A stretch of 64,000 bases of DNA. Origin: Eutreptiella sp. 'Long Island Sound 2002'. Its lineage: Eukaryota; Euglenozoa; Euglenophyceae; Eutreptiales; Eutreptiaceae. The DNA is taken from the NCBI GenBank assembly GCA_964036045.1, contig CAXIWF010000703.1, positions 60,038-124,037 on the forward strand. Reading direction: 5' to 3'. The stretch's first letter is position 1. Each line of letters begins with the position of its first letter. Positions 48,279 to 60,700 of this stretch are shown here, in pieces. Made by a program: the position numbers and the translations under genes. The notes under the pieces were generated by a model, which worked only from the letters and a program-made list of their open reading frames with translations, searched no databases and was not told the origin of the DNA.

Positions 48279-48481
48279 CAGGAGACAATGGGGTGGGGTG
48301 GGGTGGGGGGGGGGGGCATGCGCGCAGTTGAGGCCGCGGTCACATTTTCTCGGCCCATTTGTGCGTGCTTCTTCATTACTTGGGCCCTGGTTCCCCGTTT
48401 GCAGGGTATCTTTGTCTGATTGTGCCCCATGTGCGGCTCTTAACGGCCGAATCTGTTCGTTGCTGGCCCGTTCGGATGCGG
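48279..48481 (+). repeat. G-rich 200-bp repeat, upstream copy (unit C)
   Basis: Quadruplex-prone tract at 48290-48316. Confidence 0.85.
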
Positions 48482-48534
48482 TCGACCCCCCCCCTTTTCC
48501 CCGCCCGCAAACCGGGCGTCCGCGCATGACGAAT

Positions 48535-48651
48535 GCGTACGGCCATACTACTGGGAACACACCTGAACCTGCCGATTTCAGAAGTTAAGCCTAGTCAGGC
48601 CCAGTTAGTACTGAGGTGGGAGACCACTTGGGAACACTGGGTGCTGTACGC
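48535..48651 (+). rRNA. 5S ribosomal RNA gene (unit C)
   Basis: Identical, as far as I can see, to the 5S gene at 34155-34271. Helix I is perfect, both internal promoter regions are intact, and loop C is likewise one base short compared with 19962. Confidence 0.9.
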
Positions 48652-48657
48652 TTTTTT
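48652..48657 (+). terminator. RNA polymerase III T-run after 5S (unit C)
   Basis: Six T directly follow the 5S 3' end. Confidence 0.8.
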
Positions 48658-48666
48658 ATTGCCCCT

Positions 48667-49063
48667 GACTCGGTAGGATCTGCCCGTTCCTAGACAGGCA
48701 GATCCTACCGAGTATACAGTCTCCCCGAAAGTACTAAAAATAGCAAATTGTACCAAATCGACGTGAAAATCTTTGTACCCCCCCTATTTCGAGGTCGCTG
48801 ATTCCGAAAATGCAATTCTTTTTCGAATCTGAGACAGTGGCGTCGAGATATGAGGGGGTCCAAATGGAGCGCGCGCGCGACCAAAAACTCGGTAATAACC
48901 GCCCCAACCGCCAAATCTGAGTTGATATTCGGATTCAGCGACATCAAAATAGGGGGGGGGGGTACTAGTTTACCCATGTAGGTCCCCAGGGGGTCCTGCT
49001 CTAACACCACCCCAAAAGGGGTATCCCCATTCGTGGTGAGGAACGGGCAGAGCCTACCGAGTC
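48667..49063. mobile_element. 397-bp terminal-inverted-repeat element (third copy)
   Basis: Same as 34287-34683. Confidence 0.6.
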
Positions 49064-49299
49064 GGTAATAGTCACCCATATCCTAAAATGAGCTATTGAC
49101 ACAGTAAACCCCCCCTATTTCGGGGTCGCTGAGTCCAAAACGTCACTCATTTTGCGAATCCGAGACGGTGGCGTCGAGCTATGGGGGAGGGGGGTCCTAA
49201 CGAGCGGTGGGGGGTCCGAAAAACCCCCCCTCCAAAATGCGTTCGCATAAGGGCGCTGTCACAAGGACGTTATGCTACGCACATCCTTCTTGGAGGCAC

Positions 49300-49400
49300 A
49301 CTTGCTGAGTGTCTATTTTTTTTCGGTATATACTCGCTCCTTACTAGGCAGCTTTGGTGCTTTCAGCGCCACTTTGTGGAGGCCAATGGGCCAATCTCCT
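49300..49400 (+). ncRNA. SL RNA gene with T-to-G change at leader position 5
   Basis: Identical to the copy at 34920: leader 49300-49325 begins ACTTGCTGAGTG, donor GT at 49326, Sm-like site and downstream stems intact. Confidence 0.85.
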
Positions 49401-50715
49401 TCCAAAACCAAAGTCCTCTCCACTGGAGTCCGGATCATAGGCTCAAGCTCAGCACCCACCATTTACTCCGCACACATCCGCACACATGTCCCTCCCCTTT
49501 GCGTAACACCCTGCCCTTCCTTCCGTGGTGGTATCGCGGCATGCGCTGCCCCGCCCCTTCCGCCCCTCCCCCCTAGGGGAGTAGGGTTTGTCCATGTCCC
49601 TTGTGCGCAGGAGACAATGGGGTGGGGTGGGGTGGGGGGGTGCATGCGCGCAGTTGAGGCCGCGGTCACATTTTGTCGGCCCATTTGTGTGTGCTTCTTG
49701 CTTACTTGGGCCCTGGTTCCCCGTTTGCAGGGTATCTTTGTCTGATTGTGCCCCATGTGCGGCGCTTAACGGCCGAATCTGTTCGTTGCTGGCCCGTTCG
49801 GACGCGGACAATGATTTGTGCCATGTGATGTTTTTTCCAATCTGTTGCATTCGGTGACGTTGCCGATCGATGTGCACAGTGATACGCTGTATGGAGAGTG
49901 TTGTCCTGGGGACAGCTTGTTTTTTGGGCTTCTAGTCAGCTTTGCTGGGAGTTTTGTTTTGTATTCTTTGCACCATGTCGTGCTGTGAGCAATGTGTTGT
50001 GTCTTGTGCGCAGTGCTGTCTATTGCAAGCTGTATCCAAAAACTTCCATGGTGCAGAACAAAGGTCTCATTGAAGCTCATGTTTTTCGCACATGGCCGCC
50101 ATGGCACCTTCTTAGGAGCTAGATCTTCCTCTGAGTGTGCTGAGACCATCCCGCCCCCCTCCTGGACAAGAATCTTAGAGATTCCAAATGTGCACATGCC
50201 TCTACAATGCCACATACCTTCGGGAAATCCTTCTGTGTAACCCGCATAGGCCTGTACGCAAAGGCTAAAAAGGATTTCAAAAATTTGCTGAACGAGGAAT
50301 CTCAACAACCCTAGCTCCTTGAGGGAATATATGAATGGTCCAAATGCTCGATCTAGCCATAATTCAAAGGCAGGAAATACATTCTAAACTGTAAGCCACA
50401 AATTATCATAACTATTGCAACTTTCCTCAACCTCTTTTGTCCGCAAAAATCTTGACGCAGTGATATTGCAGGTAGTAAAGACGTATCACTATTACTATCG
50501 CAAAAAGGAATGTCGAAGTGGTCCACTTCACGGTTCAAAAAATCCTAGTTTGTTGCGTGACGATGTTACAAATTTTGTACATACCATTGTCTGTTGGAAA
50601 CAGAACACTGCATGTGTCCTGTGTGCTACAAAACCGCGGCTGCCAAAGTACTGCATGATTCGATGCTCAACAACTTACCAAAATGTCAAACCCATAGCAG
50701 ATGAGGTATGGGATC
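49401..50715. other. Post-SL spacer, unit D (no supported gene)
   Basis: Copy of 90-1404, with the G-rich repeat at 49608-49807. No gene supported. Confidence 0.6.
49608..49807 (+). repeat. G-rich 200-bp repeat, downstream copy (unit D)
   Basis: Direct repeat of 48279-48481; quadruplex-prone tract at 49619-49640. Confidence 0.85.
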
Positions 50716-52676
50716 AAATTGTCCTAACCAATTTTGAGAAACATCCCAGATGTCCCCAATATCCTAGTGAGTTTAAAATACAATATCACAATCTTCTACA
50801 CAACCATAGATCTATCAAGGCTGCGCATCCCGATGGCTAACCCGTACGAAATGAAAAGCGCGCCAACGAATGTCCTAAGTCGTGTTTGAGAAAACGATCC
50901 TAAGTCCGAATGCAGAAAAGATCCTAATGATTCTAATTATCATAAAAGTCCTAACCAGGCGAACATGTTGCGATGAGTCATTGTCAAAGATATGGAAAAA
51001 TAGGTTATCCTTATCCTAGAACCTCTGTCTAACGCGTGGAAAAAACATCCTAAGTATCCTGAACATCCCCAGCCTTTGGGACAGAACGTTAGGGCTAGGA
51101 AACATCCTAACTATGCCAAGTACTGAATATTCCTCGATAACACCAACGAATATACTACATATCCTAAGAGTGGTTACAATTACGGTTGTCATGAGTTATT
51201 TGCCATCACTACACATGCAAAATGTAAAAAGAACGATATTCTAACTCCTGTTGGAGAAAATATCCTAAATATCTTCAACTGACTGAACATTTGTTCTCAA
51301 AAATATCCCAAATATCCCAAGTACTTTGTGTGGCTCCGGGCATGTAATTATCCTAAACCTCCTGACCTGGCAAACATGTTGCGATGGGTCATTGTCAAAG
51401 AGATGGATAAACCGGTTAGCCTTAGCCTAAAAACACTGTCTAATTTGTGCAAAAAACATCCTAAGTATCCTAAATGTCCTCAACTTTTGGGACTGAAAGT
51501 TGGGGCTAGCAAACATCTTTAATGTGCTAAGTACTCCACTTTCTTCGATAACAGCAAGGAATATCTTAAATATCCTAAGAGTGGTTACAAGTACGGTTGT
51601 GATGAGGAATTTGCCATTACTATACATGAAAAATCTAAGAATAAAAATATCATAAGTGCTGACGGAGAAAATATCCTAATTATCCTAAATATCCTAAACA
51701 TCCCAATGGGCAAACAACGGGATGTTGAAAATGTTGTGAGTCCTAATTTTGCCAAGTCAGTCATCCGAATCATCGGGAAGATCGTTAAACCTCATGCAGA
51801 AAATATCCTAAGTATCCCAAATGTTCTGACCTGGCTCGTTTCTTTTCTCAAAAACATCCTAAATATCCTAAGTACGTAATATTGTTCGGGGCATATCATC
51901 GAACATATTGTAAGTATCCGCTATTGGTGTGATGAGTAAGTAGCGATGGCTAGAAGGAAGATATCATAAGTCCTATAGGAGACAATATTCGAATTATCCT
52001 AAATATTCTGAACCATCCAATGGGCCTACAACAGGATGCTGAAAATGTTGTGCTCAGCACGTGTCAAATACTTCCTAATCTCGCCAGACCAAACATCCTG
52101 AATATCAGCACCATTCTCTCAGATCATGCAGAAAATATCCTAAATATCCCAAATATCCTCAATTGACTGAACGTTCTTGCTCAAAAATATCCTCAATATC
52201 CCAAGTACTTCATGTAGCTTTGGGCATAACACCAGAAATATTCCAAAGATTCGAAGAAGGGTTACAGCTACCATTGTGATGAGTACATTGCCAAAAATAT
52301 CCTAAGTCCTGATGGAGACAATATCCTCATTATGTGGACCATCCTCAACATCGTAATGGACAAACAAACGCAGGCTGAACATGTTGTGATAAGCAATCGT
52401 CAAAAACATCCCAACCTCGCCAGAACAAATATTCTAAATGCAAGAAAAGATCCTAAAACGTCATGCAAAAAATATCCTAAATATCCTAAATATCCCTAGC
52501 TGACTCATCTAGACTGAAACCTCCTGCTGAAAAATGTCCAAAATATCCCAAGTACTTAATATTCTTCCAGGCAAGGACCAAAAATATCCTAACTATCCTA
52601 AAAAATGGTTACCGTCAAAGCTAAGGTTAACCGTAACCCTTTTTTTTAGGATAATTAGGATATTTTCCCAAAAAAA
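50716..52676. repeat. Degenerate TATCCTAA repeat region, unit D
   Basis: Colinear with 1405-3365. Confidence 0.8.
52580..52666. repeat. 87-bp palindrome, unit D
   Basis: As 24003-24089, with the CCGTCAAAG variant. Confidence 0.85.
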
Positions 52677-53393
52677 TGATCGGGTGTTTGGGATATTTTA
52701 GAACGCAAAAGTAACCTACTAGGATGCATTCTTTTGGCACTCACAAACCACCTCGCCTATGGAATGAGGCCTCAAGACAACACAAACAGCCCTGAACCAG
52801 TGCACCACACATGTGTAACGGCAGCACTGACAGCACTCAATTATACACTGATGTGATCAGAATTTCAATGATTCTCAGATGTACATTAGTGCAGTAAATT
52901 TTCCGCTTGTTTTCATGTTTTCCGTTCGCCGCCAGATGTCGCCTGTGAGCGCGCGTCGAGTCGCATTTGTCTTTCGTGATTTCCCAATCGGATTTATTTA
53001 AATTATTTCGAATGATTTCACGTTGTGTCATTATGTGCGATGAATGCGCATTGAGATTCTATGTCTGCTCCATTTTTGTAGACCGGGTTTTCGTACTCTT
53101 CATATTCCACCATGGAGTTCAAAGGACTTACAAGTGCTTCGCATATGTCGCTCCCCTAAGCTGGATATGGGTCTGAAGAGGGTTATGTGGGTTCGGAGAT
53201 ATCAGGGGCAGTGTCGGGCGTTACGACCCCTGGGGCATCAAGGCTACAGGCTTCGCAGTTACAACAAAGATCAACCACTATGCAGCGGTTACAACATGTT
53301 CCTCACATGGCACCACACAAAAGGAAGAAACACTACACCACATCAATCCACACCACGCTAGACCACACCACACCACCTTTCACCGCACTGCCC
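52677..53393. other. Gene-free spacer, unit D
   Basis: Copy of 3366-4082. Nothing recognised. Confidence 0.55.
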
Positions 53394-53640
53394 CAGGATG
53401 TGCCCCGCAATGTGGCCCACGATGTGCCCCAGAATGTGCCCCTCAATGCTCACCAGAATGTGACCCATGATGTGCCCCACCATGTGCCCCACCATGTGCC
53501 GCACGATGTGCCCGCCAAATGCCAATTGATGTGCCCCATGATGTGCCCCACAGTGTGCCCCACTGTGAACCCCACGATGTGCCCTGGGATGTGCCCCACC
53601 ATGTGCCCCACCATGTGCCGCAGGATGTGCCCCACCATGT
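53394..53640 (+). repeat. 12-bp minisatellite, unit D
   Basis: Same array as 4083-4329. Confidence 0.9.
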
Positions 53641-53648
53641 AGTAAAAT

Positions 53649-53859
53649 ACTTGTAAAATCGGGGTAAAAATTGGGGATGTTTTTTGCCATACAAGGAGGG
53701 TGCTGGGTATACTTTGCACTGCACCACGGCCTCCTACCACCTTCAGAATGCATACCACTTCACAAATGCCTTCCTCTCTATCATTACATCACATTCCAAC
53801 CCATGGTTGCTCGACCGGGATGCTACCCTTGCTGGTCTCTCCGCTGTTTACCACAAATC
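53649..53859 (+). repeat. F1/F2 hybrid module, unit D
   Basis: Same 418-bp loss as in unit C, but the F1-to-F2 switch lies further left. CTTCCTCTCTATC is F1 type, while CCATGGTTG and CGACCGGG are already F2 type. The exchange falls between about 53777 and 53804. Confidence 0.9.
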
Positions 53860-55336
53860 CCGCCCTTTCATGTCCCAACACCCCATTCAAAAACACCCAC
53901 CCCTCCCCCATCCGCATCAACACGCCATACCTACACTTTCGTGCAACCCCCCAAATGTGCTTACATTCACATTTGCATCCCACCGCACCCATCCAATTCC
54001 ACACAGGCCACCGTACCCCGCCCTTTCATGTCCCAACAACCCATTCAAAAAGAACCACACACCAGCATCCGCATCAACACGCCGTACCTACACTTGTGGT
54101 AATCACCAGAGAGACCAGCAAGGGGAGCATCCCGGGTGAGCAACTATGGCTTGGAATGTGATGTAATGATAGAGGGGAGGGCAGCTGTGGAGTGCACCTC
54201 ATTGCAAAGATGTTAGGAGGCCGTGGTGCAGTGCATGGTACAACCAGCACCCCCTCTGTGTAGCGAAAAACATAGCCGATTTTTACCCCAATTTTACTAG
54301 CGAGCGGTGGACCTTAATGGAGCCACCGCGGCTGGAAATGCTTTTGCCTGGCAAAGCCAGTTCAGATGTCCATGGCAGCATCGCCCTTTCATGTTCCAAC
54401 GACCCATTCAAAAACACCCACCCCTCCCCCATCCGCATCAACACGCCATACCTACACTTTCCTACAACCCCCCCAATGTGCTCACATTCACATTTGCATC
54501 CCACCGCATCCACCCAACCCGGCACAGGCCACGGTACCCCGCCATTTCATGTTCCAACACCCCATTCAAAAACACCCACCCCTCCCCCATCCGCCTCAAC
54601 GCGGCATACCTACACTTTCCTACAACCCCCCCAATGTGCTCACATTCACATTTGCATCCCACCGCATCCACCCAACCCGGCACAGGCCACCGTACCCCGC
54701 CCTTTCATGTCCCAACACCCCATTCAAAAACACCCACCCCTCCTCCATCCGCATCAACACGCCATACCTACACTTTCGTGCGACCCCCCGTATGTGCTCA
54801 CATTCACATTTGCATCCCACTGCACCCACCCAACGCCACACAGGCCACCGTACCTCGCCCTTTCGTGTTCCAACACCCCATTCAAAAACACCCACCCCTC
54901 CCCCATCCGCATCAACACGCCATACCTGCACTTTCTTGCAACCCTCCCAATGTGCTCACATTCACATTTGCATCCCAGCGCATCCACCCAACCCGGCACA
55001 GGCCACGGTACCCCGCCATTTCATGTTCCAACACCCCATTCAAAAACACCCACCCCTCCCCCATCCGCCTCAACACGGCATACCTACACTTTCGTGCAAC
55101 CCCCCAAATGTGCTCACATTCACATTTACATCCCACCGCACCCATCCAATTCCACACAGGCCACCGTACCCCGCCCTTTCATGTCCCAACAACCCATTCA
55201 AAAAGAACCACACACCAGCATCCGCATCAACACGCCGTACCTACACTTGTGGTAATCACCAGAGAGACCAGCAAGGGGAGCATCCCGGGTGAGCAACTAT
55301 GGCTTGGAATGTGATGTAATGATAGAGGGGAGGGCA
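53860..55336 (+). repeat. 158-bp satellite array with R modules, unit D (truncated)
   Basis: Blocks of 1 and 5 monomers with R at 54094-54374. A second R starts at 55247 and breaks off after GAGGGGAGGGCA at about 55336. Confidence 0.95.
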
Positions 55337-55345
55337 TGTTGTTCG
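55330..55345. other. Junction between truncated units D and E
   Basis: Module R is joined directly to the TATCCTAA region at the equivalent of unit A about 2575 (TTGTTCGGGGCATATCATCG), with an extra TG at the joint. Compared with a regular unit, the rest of the array, the 181-bp and 149-bp repeats, the 5S gene, the SL gene and the next 2.57 kb are all missing. Confidence 0.85.
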
Positions 55346-56133
55346 GGGCATATCATCGAACATATTGTAAGTATCCGCTATTGGTGTGATGAGTAAGTAG
55401 CGATGGCTAGAAGGAAGATATCATAAGTCCTATAGGAGACAATATTCGAATTATCCTAAATATTCTGAACCATCCAATGGGCCTACAACAGGATGCTGAA
55501 AATGTTGTGCTCAGCACGTGTCAAATACTTCCTAATCTCGCCAGACCAAACATCCTGAATATCAGCACCATTCTCTCAGATCATGCAGAAAATATCCTAA
55601 ATATCCCAAATATCCTCAATTGACTGAACGTTCTTGCTCAAAAATATCCTCAATATCCCAAGTACTTCATGTAGCTTTGGGCATAACACCAGAAATATTC
55701 CAAAGATTCGAAGAAGGGTTACAGCTACCATTGTGATGAGTACATTGCCAAAAATATCCTAAGTCCTGATGGAGACAATATCCTCATTATGTGGACCATC
55801 CTCAACATCGTAATGGACAAACAAACGCAGGCTGAACATGTTGTGATAAGCAATCGTCAAAAACATCCCAACCTCGCCAGAACAAATATTCTAAATGCAA
55901 GAAAAGATCCTAAAACGTCATGCAAAAAATATCCTAAATATCCTAAATATCCCTAGCTGACTCATCTAGACTGAAACCTCCTGCTGAAAAATGTCCAAAA
56001 TATCCCAAGTACTTAATATTCTTCCAGGCAAGGACCAAAAATATCCTAACTATCCTAAAAAATGGTTACCGTTAAAGCTAAGGTTAACCGTAACCCTTTT
56101 TTTTAGGATAATTAGGATATTTTCCCAAAAAAA
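55337..56133. repeat. Degenerate TATCCTAA repeat region, unit E (3' part only)
   Basis: Copy of about 2575-3365. Confidence 0.8.
56037..56123. repeat. 87-bp palindrome, unit E
   Basis: As 3269-3355, with the CCGTTAAAG variant shared only with unit A. Confidence 0.85.
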
Positions 56134-56850
56134 TGATCGGGTGTTTGGGATATTTTAGAACGCAAAAGTAACCTACTAGGATGCATTCTTTTGGCACTCA
56201 CAAACCACCTCGCCTATGGAATGAGGCCTCAAGACAACACAAACAGCCCTGAACCAGTGCACCACACATGTGTAACGGCAGCACTGACAGCACTCAATTA
56301 TACACTGATGTGATCAGAATTTCAATGATTCTCAGATGTACATTAGTGCAGTAAATTTTCCGCTTGTTTTCATGTTTTCCGTTCGCCGCCAGATGTCGCC
56401 TGTGAGCGCGCGTCGAGTCGCATTTGTCTTTCGTGATTTCCCAATCGGATTTATTTAAATTATTTCGAATGATTTCACGTTGTGTCATTATGTGCGATGA
56501 ATGCGCATTGAGATTCTATGTCTGCTCCATTTTTGTAGACCGGGTTTTCGTACTCTTCATATTCCACCATGGAGTTCAAAGGACTTACAAGTGCTTCGCA
56601 TATGTCGCTCCCCTAAGCTGGATATGGGTCTGAAGAGGGTTATGTGGGTTCGGAGATATCAGGGGCAGTGTCGGGCGTTACGACCCCTGGGGCATCAAGG
56701 CTACAGGCTTCGCAGTTACAACAAAGATCAACCACTATGCAGCGGTTACAACATGTTCCTCACATGGCACCACACAAAAGGAAGAAACACTACACCACAT
56801 CAATCCACACCACGCTAGACCACACCACACCACCTTTCACCGCACTGCCC
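56134..56850. other. Gene-free spacer, unit E
   Basis: Copy of 3366-4082. Nothing recognised. Confidence 0.55.
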
Positions 56851-57097
56851 CAGGATGTGCCCCGCAATGTGGCCCACGATGTGCCCCAGAATGTGCCCCT
56901 CAATGCTCACCAGAATGTGACCCATGATGTGCCCCACCATGTGCCCCACCATGTGCCGCACGATGTGCCCGCCAAATGCCAATTGATGTGCCCCATGATG
57001 TGCCCCACAGTGTGCCCCACTGTGAACCCCACGATGTGCCCTGGGATGTGCCCCACCATGTGCCCCACCATGTGCCGCAGGATGTGCCCCACCATGT
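56851..57097 (+). repeat. 12-bp minisatellite, unit E
   Basis: Same array as 4083-4329. Confidence 0.9.
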
Positions 57098-57105
57098 AGT
57101 AAAAT

Positions 57106-57315
57106 ACTTGTAAAATCGGGGTAAAAATTGGGGATGTTTTTTGCCATACAAGGAGGGTGCTGGGTATACTTTGCACTGCACCACGGCCTCCTACCACCTT
57201 CAGAATGCATACCACTTCACAAATGCCTTCCTCTCTATCATTACATCACATTCCAACCCATAGTTGCTCACCCGGGATGCTCCCCTTGCTGGTCTCTCCG
57301 CTATTTACCACAAAC
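57106..57315 (+). repeat. Module F1, unit E
   Basis: Copy of 4338-4547; F1 and F2 are both retained. Confidence 0.85.
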
Positions 57316-57449
57316 CATACATAAAAAAAAGGCATGTTTCTGGGTAGTTCTCCATAGGCATAGTCGGCAACCCAAGGGACCCCTTCAGGATGTATCCACG
57401 GCTTCTGTGCCCCAAGCCAATGGCGTTGGTGAGGTCTCTGGGATCAGGG

Positions 57450-57734
57450 CATGGACATCCGAACCCGGTTTGCCAAACCAAAACATTGTCCAGCCGCCGC
57501 AGCTCCATTAAGGTCCACCGCTCACTAGTAAAATCGGGGTAAAAACTGGGGATGTTTTTCGCCATACAAGGAGGGTGGTGGGTATACTTTGCACTGCACC
57601 ACGGCCTCCTACCACCTTCAGAATGCATTCCACTTCACAAATGCCTTCGTTTCTATCATTACATCACATTCCAACCCATGGTTGCTCGACCGGGATGCTA
57701 CCCTTGCTGGTCTCTCCGCTGTTTACCACAAATC
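57450..57734 (+). repeat. Module F2 plus extension, unit E
   Basis: Copy of 4682-4966. Confidence 0.85.
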
Positions 57735-60700
57735 CCGCCCTTTCATGTCCCAACACCCCATTCAAAAACACCCACCCCTCCCCCATCCGCATCAACACGC
57801 CATACCTACACTTTCGTGCAACCCCCCAAATGTGCTTACATTCACATTTGCATCCCACCGCACCCATCCAATTCCACACAGGCCACCGTACCCCGCCCTT
57901 TCATGTCCCAACAACCCATTCAAAAAGAACCACACACCAGCATCCGCATCAACACGCCGTACCTACACTTGTGGTAATCACCAGAGAGACCAGCAAGGGG
58001 AGCATCCCGGGTGAGCAACTATGGCTTGGAATGTGATGTAATGATCGAGGGGAGGGCAGCTGTGGAGTGCACCTCATTGCAAAGATGTTAGGAGGCCGTG
58101 GTGCAGTGCATGGTACAACCAGCACCCCCTCTGTGTAGCGAAAAACATAGCCGATTTTTACCCCAATTTTACTAGCGAGCGGTGGACCTTAATGGAGCCA
58201 CCGCGGCTGGAAATGTTTTTGCCTGGCAAAGCCAGTTCAGATGTCCATGGCAGCATCGCCCTTTCATGTTCTAACGACCCATTCAAAAACACCCACCCCT
58301 CCCCCATCCGCATCAACACGCCATACCTACACTTTCCTACAACCCCCCCAATGTGCTTACATTCACATTTGCATCCCACCGCATCCACCCAACCCGGCAC
58401 AGGCCACGGTACCCCGCCATTTCATGTCCCAACACCCCATTCAAAAACACCCACCCCTCCCCCATCCGCCTCAACGCGGCATACCTACACTTTCCTACAA
58501 CCCCCCCAATGTGCTCACATTCACATTTGCATCCCACCGCATCCACCCAACCCGGCACAGGCCACGGTACCCCGCCATTTCATGTCCCAACACCCCATTC
58601 AAAAACACCCACCCCTCCCCCATCCGCATCAACACGCCATACCTGCACTTTCTTGCAACCCTCCCAATGTGCTCACATTCACTTTTACATCCCAGCGCCT
58701 CCACCCAACCCGGCACAGGCCACGGTACCCCGCCATTTCATGTTCCAACACCCCATTCAAAAACACCCACCCCTCCCCCATCCGCCTCAACACGGCATAC
58801 CTACACTTTCGTGCAACCCCCCAAATGTGCTCACATTCACATTTGCATCCCACCGCACCCATCCAATTCCACACAGGCCACCGTACCCCGCCCTTTCATG
58901 TCCCAACAACCCATTCAAAAAGAACCACACACCAGCATCCGCATCAACACGCCGTACCTACACTTGTGGTAATCACCAGAGAGACCAGCAAGGGGAGCAT
59001 CCCGGGTGAGCAACTATGGCTTGGAATGTGATGTAATGATAGAGGGGAGGGCAGCTGTGGAGTGCACCTCATTGCAAAGATGTTAGGAGGCCGTGGTGCA
59101 GTGCATGGTACAACCAGCACCCCCTCTGTGTAGCGAAAAACATAGCCGATTTTTACCCCAATTTTACTAGCGAGCGGTGGACCTTAATGGAGCCACCGCG
59201 GCTGGAAATGCTTTTGCCTGGCAAAGCCAGTTCAGATGTCCATGGCAGCATCGCCCTTTCATGTTCCAACGACCCATTCAAAAACACCCACCCCTCCCCC
59301 ATCCGCATCAACACGCCATACCTACACTTTCCTACAACCCCCCCAATGTGCTCACATTCACATTTGCATCCCACCGCATCCACCCAACCCGGCACAGGCC
59401 ACGGTACCCCGCCATTTCATGTTCCAACACCCCATTCAAAAACACCCACCCCTCCCCCATCCGCCTCAACGCGGCATACCTACACTTTCCTACAACCCCC
59501 CCAATGTGCTCACATTCACATTTGCATCCCACCGCATCCACCCAACCCGGCACAGGCCACCGTACCCCGCCCTTTCATGTCCCAACACCCCATTCAAAAA
59601 CACCCACCCCTCCTCCATCCGCATCAACACGCCATACCTACACTTTCGTGCGACCCCCCGTATGTGCTCACATTCACATTTGCATCCCACTGCACCCACC
59701 CAACCCCACACAGGCCACCGTACCTCGCCCTTTCGTGTTCCAACACCCCATTCAAAAACACCCACCCCTCCCCCATCCGCATCAACACGCCATACCTGCA
59801 CTTTCTTGCAACCCTCCCAATGTGCTCACATTCACATTTGCATCCCAGCGCATCCACCCAACCCGGCACAGGCCACGGTACCCCGCCATTTCATGTTCCA
59901 ACACCCCATTCAAAAACACCCACCCCTCCCCCATCCGCCTCAACACGGCATACCTACACTTTCGTGCAACCCCCCAAATGGGCTCACATTCACATTTACA
60001 TCCCACCGCACCCATCCAATTCCACACAGGCCACCGTACCCCGCCCTTTCATGTCCCAACAACCCATTCAAAAAGAACCACACACCAGCATCCGCATCAA
60101 CACGCCGTACCTACACTTGTGGTAATCACCAGAGAGACCAGCAAGGGGAGCATCCCGGGTGAGCAACTATGGCTTGGAATGTGATGTAATGATAGAGGGG
60201 AGGGCAGCTGTGGAGTGCACCTCATTGCAAAGATGTTAGGAGGCCGTGGTGCAGTGCATGGTACAACCAGCACCCCCTCTGTGTAGCGAAAAACATAGCC
60301 GATTTTTACCCCAATTTTACTAGCGAGCGGTGGACCTTAATGGAGCCACCGCGGCTGGAAATGTTTTTGCCTGGCAAAGCCAGTTCAGATGTCCATGGCA
60401 GCATCGCCCTTTCATGTTCCAACGACCCATTCAAAAACACCCACCCCTCCCCCATCCGCATCAACACGCCATACCTACACTTTCCTACAACCCCTCCAAT
60501 GTGCTTACATTCACATTTGCATCCCACCGCATCCACCCAACCCGGCACAGGCCACGGTACCCCGCCATTTCATGTTCCAACACCCCATTCAAAAACACCC
60601 ACCCCTCCCCCATCCGCCTCAACGCGGCATACCTACACTTTCGTGCAACCCCCCAAATGTGCTCACATTCACATTTGCATCCCACCGCATCCACCCAACC

